A DNA stretch of 64,000 nt from Cichorium intybus. Taxonomy: Eukaryota > Streptophyta > Magnoliopsida > Asterales > Asteraceae. A program made the position numbers and the translations under genes. Within the stretch, counting starts at the first letter, position 1; the number at the start of each line of letters is the position of its first letter. Under the pieces are notes generated by a model. It was given only the letters and a program-made list of their open reading frames with translations. It was not told the origin of the DNA and did no database searches. Location of the stretch: NCBI GenBank assembly GCA_023525715.1, contig CM042010.1:79175894-79239893 (forward strand). The letters are read 5' to 3'. Shown here one piece after another: positions 63,101 to 64,000 of the stretch.

Positions 63101-64000
63101 CATAATGGTCCATAACCTATACAACGCTTCATAATGGTCCATAACCCATCACAACCCTTAATAATTGACCATAACCCATCACAACCCTTCATAACGTCCA
63201 AAACCCAACACAACCCTTTCAATGGTCCATAACCCATACAAACCTTCATAATGGTCCATAACCCATCACAACCTTCATAATAGTACATAACCTATACAAC
63301 CATTCAAAACGGTCCATAACCCATCACATCCCTTTCTAATGGTCAATAACCCATCATAACCCTTTCTATGGTCCAAAACCCATCGCAACCCTGCATAATG
63401 TTCTATAACCATAACAACCCTTCATAATGGTCCATAACCCATACAAACCTTCAAAATAGTCCATAATCCATCACAACCCTTCATAATTAACCATAACCTA
63501 TCACAACCCTTCATAATGGTCCATAACCAATTATAACCCTTTATAATGGTCCATAATGCATTACAACCTTCATAATGGTCCGTAACCCATCACAACCCTT
63601 TATAATGGTCCATAACCCATCACAAACCTTCATAATTGAGCATAACCCATCACAACCCTTCATAATGGTCTAAAACCCAACACAACCCTTTCTATGGTCC
63701 ATAACCCATCACAACCTTTCATAATTAACCAGAACCTATCACAACCCTTCATAATGGTCAATAACCCATCATAATCCTTCAAAATGGTCTATAACCAATC
63801 ACAACCTTCATAATAGTCCATAACCCATACAACCCTTCATAATAGTCCATAACCCATGACAACCATTTCTAATGGTGCATAATCCATCCAACCCTTGATA
63901 ATTGAACATAACCACTCACAACCCTTCATAACGGTTCATAACCCAGCACAACCTTTCAATGGTTCATAACCCTTCATAATTGACCATAACCCATCACAAA
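60137..64000. repeat. Fourth 3,553-bp super-repeat and start of a fifth
   Basis: The fourth copy spans about 60137-63689; its markers at 61703, 62134 and 63100 sit at the same offsets as in the earlier copies. The fifth begins at about 63690 and is cut by the window end, so the array continues to the right. Confidence 0.9.

Noticed and set aside
37763..63288. Many minus-strand reading frames of about 60-73 codons with a repeated decapeptide (GCDGLWTIMK-like), almost identical in sequence
   Set aside because: The 30-bp satellite period is a multiple of three and its minus strand lacks stops in one frame, so such frames arise automatically. They start and stop where unit variants create codons, and there is no promoter or start context.
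36840..64000. Telomere-like repeat, because of recurring AACCC
   Set aside because: The plant telomere unit is CCCTAAA. Here AACCC sits in a 30-bp unit and no CCCTAAA tract is present.
27820..64000. CRISPR-like array of repeats and spacers
   Set aside because: Units abut with no unique spacers, the variation is substitutional, and the context is a plant genome.

Overview
The window is repeat-dominated nuclear DNA from a flowering plant. Most of it is a satellite with a basic unit of about 30 bp. Its core is CATAACCCATCACAACCC followed by TTCATAATGGTC, and G is scarce on the + strand. Several retroelements interrupt the array. A eudicot, possibly Asteraceae, is suggested by the style of the Ty3/gypsy and Ty1/copia proteins and by the unusual third ORF of the copia element. 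The family-level guess is weak. No ordinary single-copy gene, tRNA, rRNA or CRISPR array was found.

Layout. 1-4134: 3' end of a decayed Ty3/gypsy chromovirus with a long (3.56 kb) LTR. 4135-4890: satellite. 4891-12449: a complete LTR retrotransposon (TSD TTCAT, LTRs about 1.77 kb) with no recognisable gag-pol. Inside it, antisense, lies an RKD-type (RWP-RK) transcription-factor gene with introns and a TATA-like promoter, now broken by one frameshift and one stop. 12450-14343: satellite. 14344-27814: a complete SIRE/Sirevirus-like Ty1/copia element on the minus strand (TSD CCCTT). It has damaged gag-pol, an uninterrupted third ORF of about 1050 codons, and noncoding DNA rich in CTCCGAAG/CTTCGGAG inverted motifs. 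27815-34778: older, irregular satellite. 34779-35498: an unexplained insert with a long reading frame of unknown identity. 35499 to the end: satellite organised into about 1.08-kb higher-order repeats and, from about 48.15 kb, nearly identical 3,553-bp super-units. A tRNA-type SINE (38323-38606) and a 5'-truncated LINE tail (59516-59797) interrupt it.

Interpretation. The satellite is the host landscape. Both complete LTR elements duplicated 5 bp of satellite on insertion, so they arrived after the array existed. Homogenisation increases from left to right. The most unusual object is the RKD gene carried inside an otherwise non-coding retrotransposon. Because it lies antisense to the element, its introns would not be spliced from the element's RNA, so an intron-containing gene could be moved by reverse transcription.
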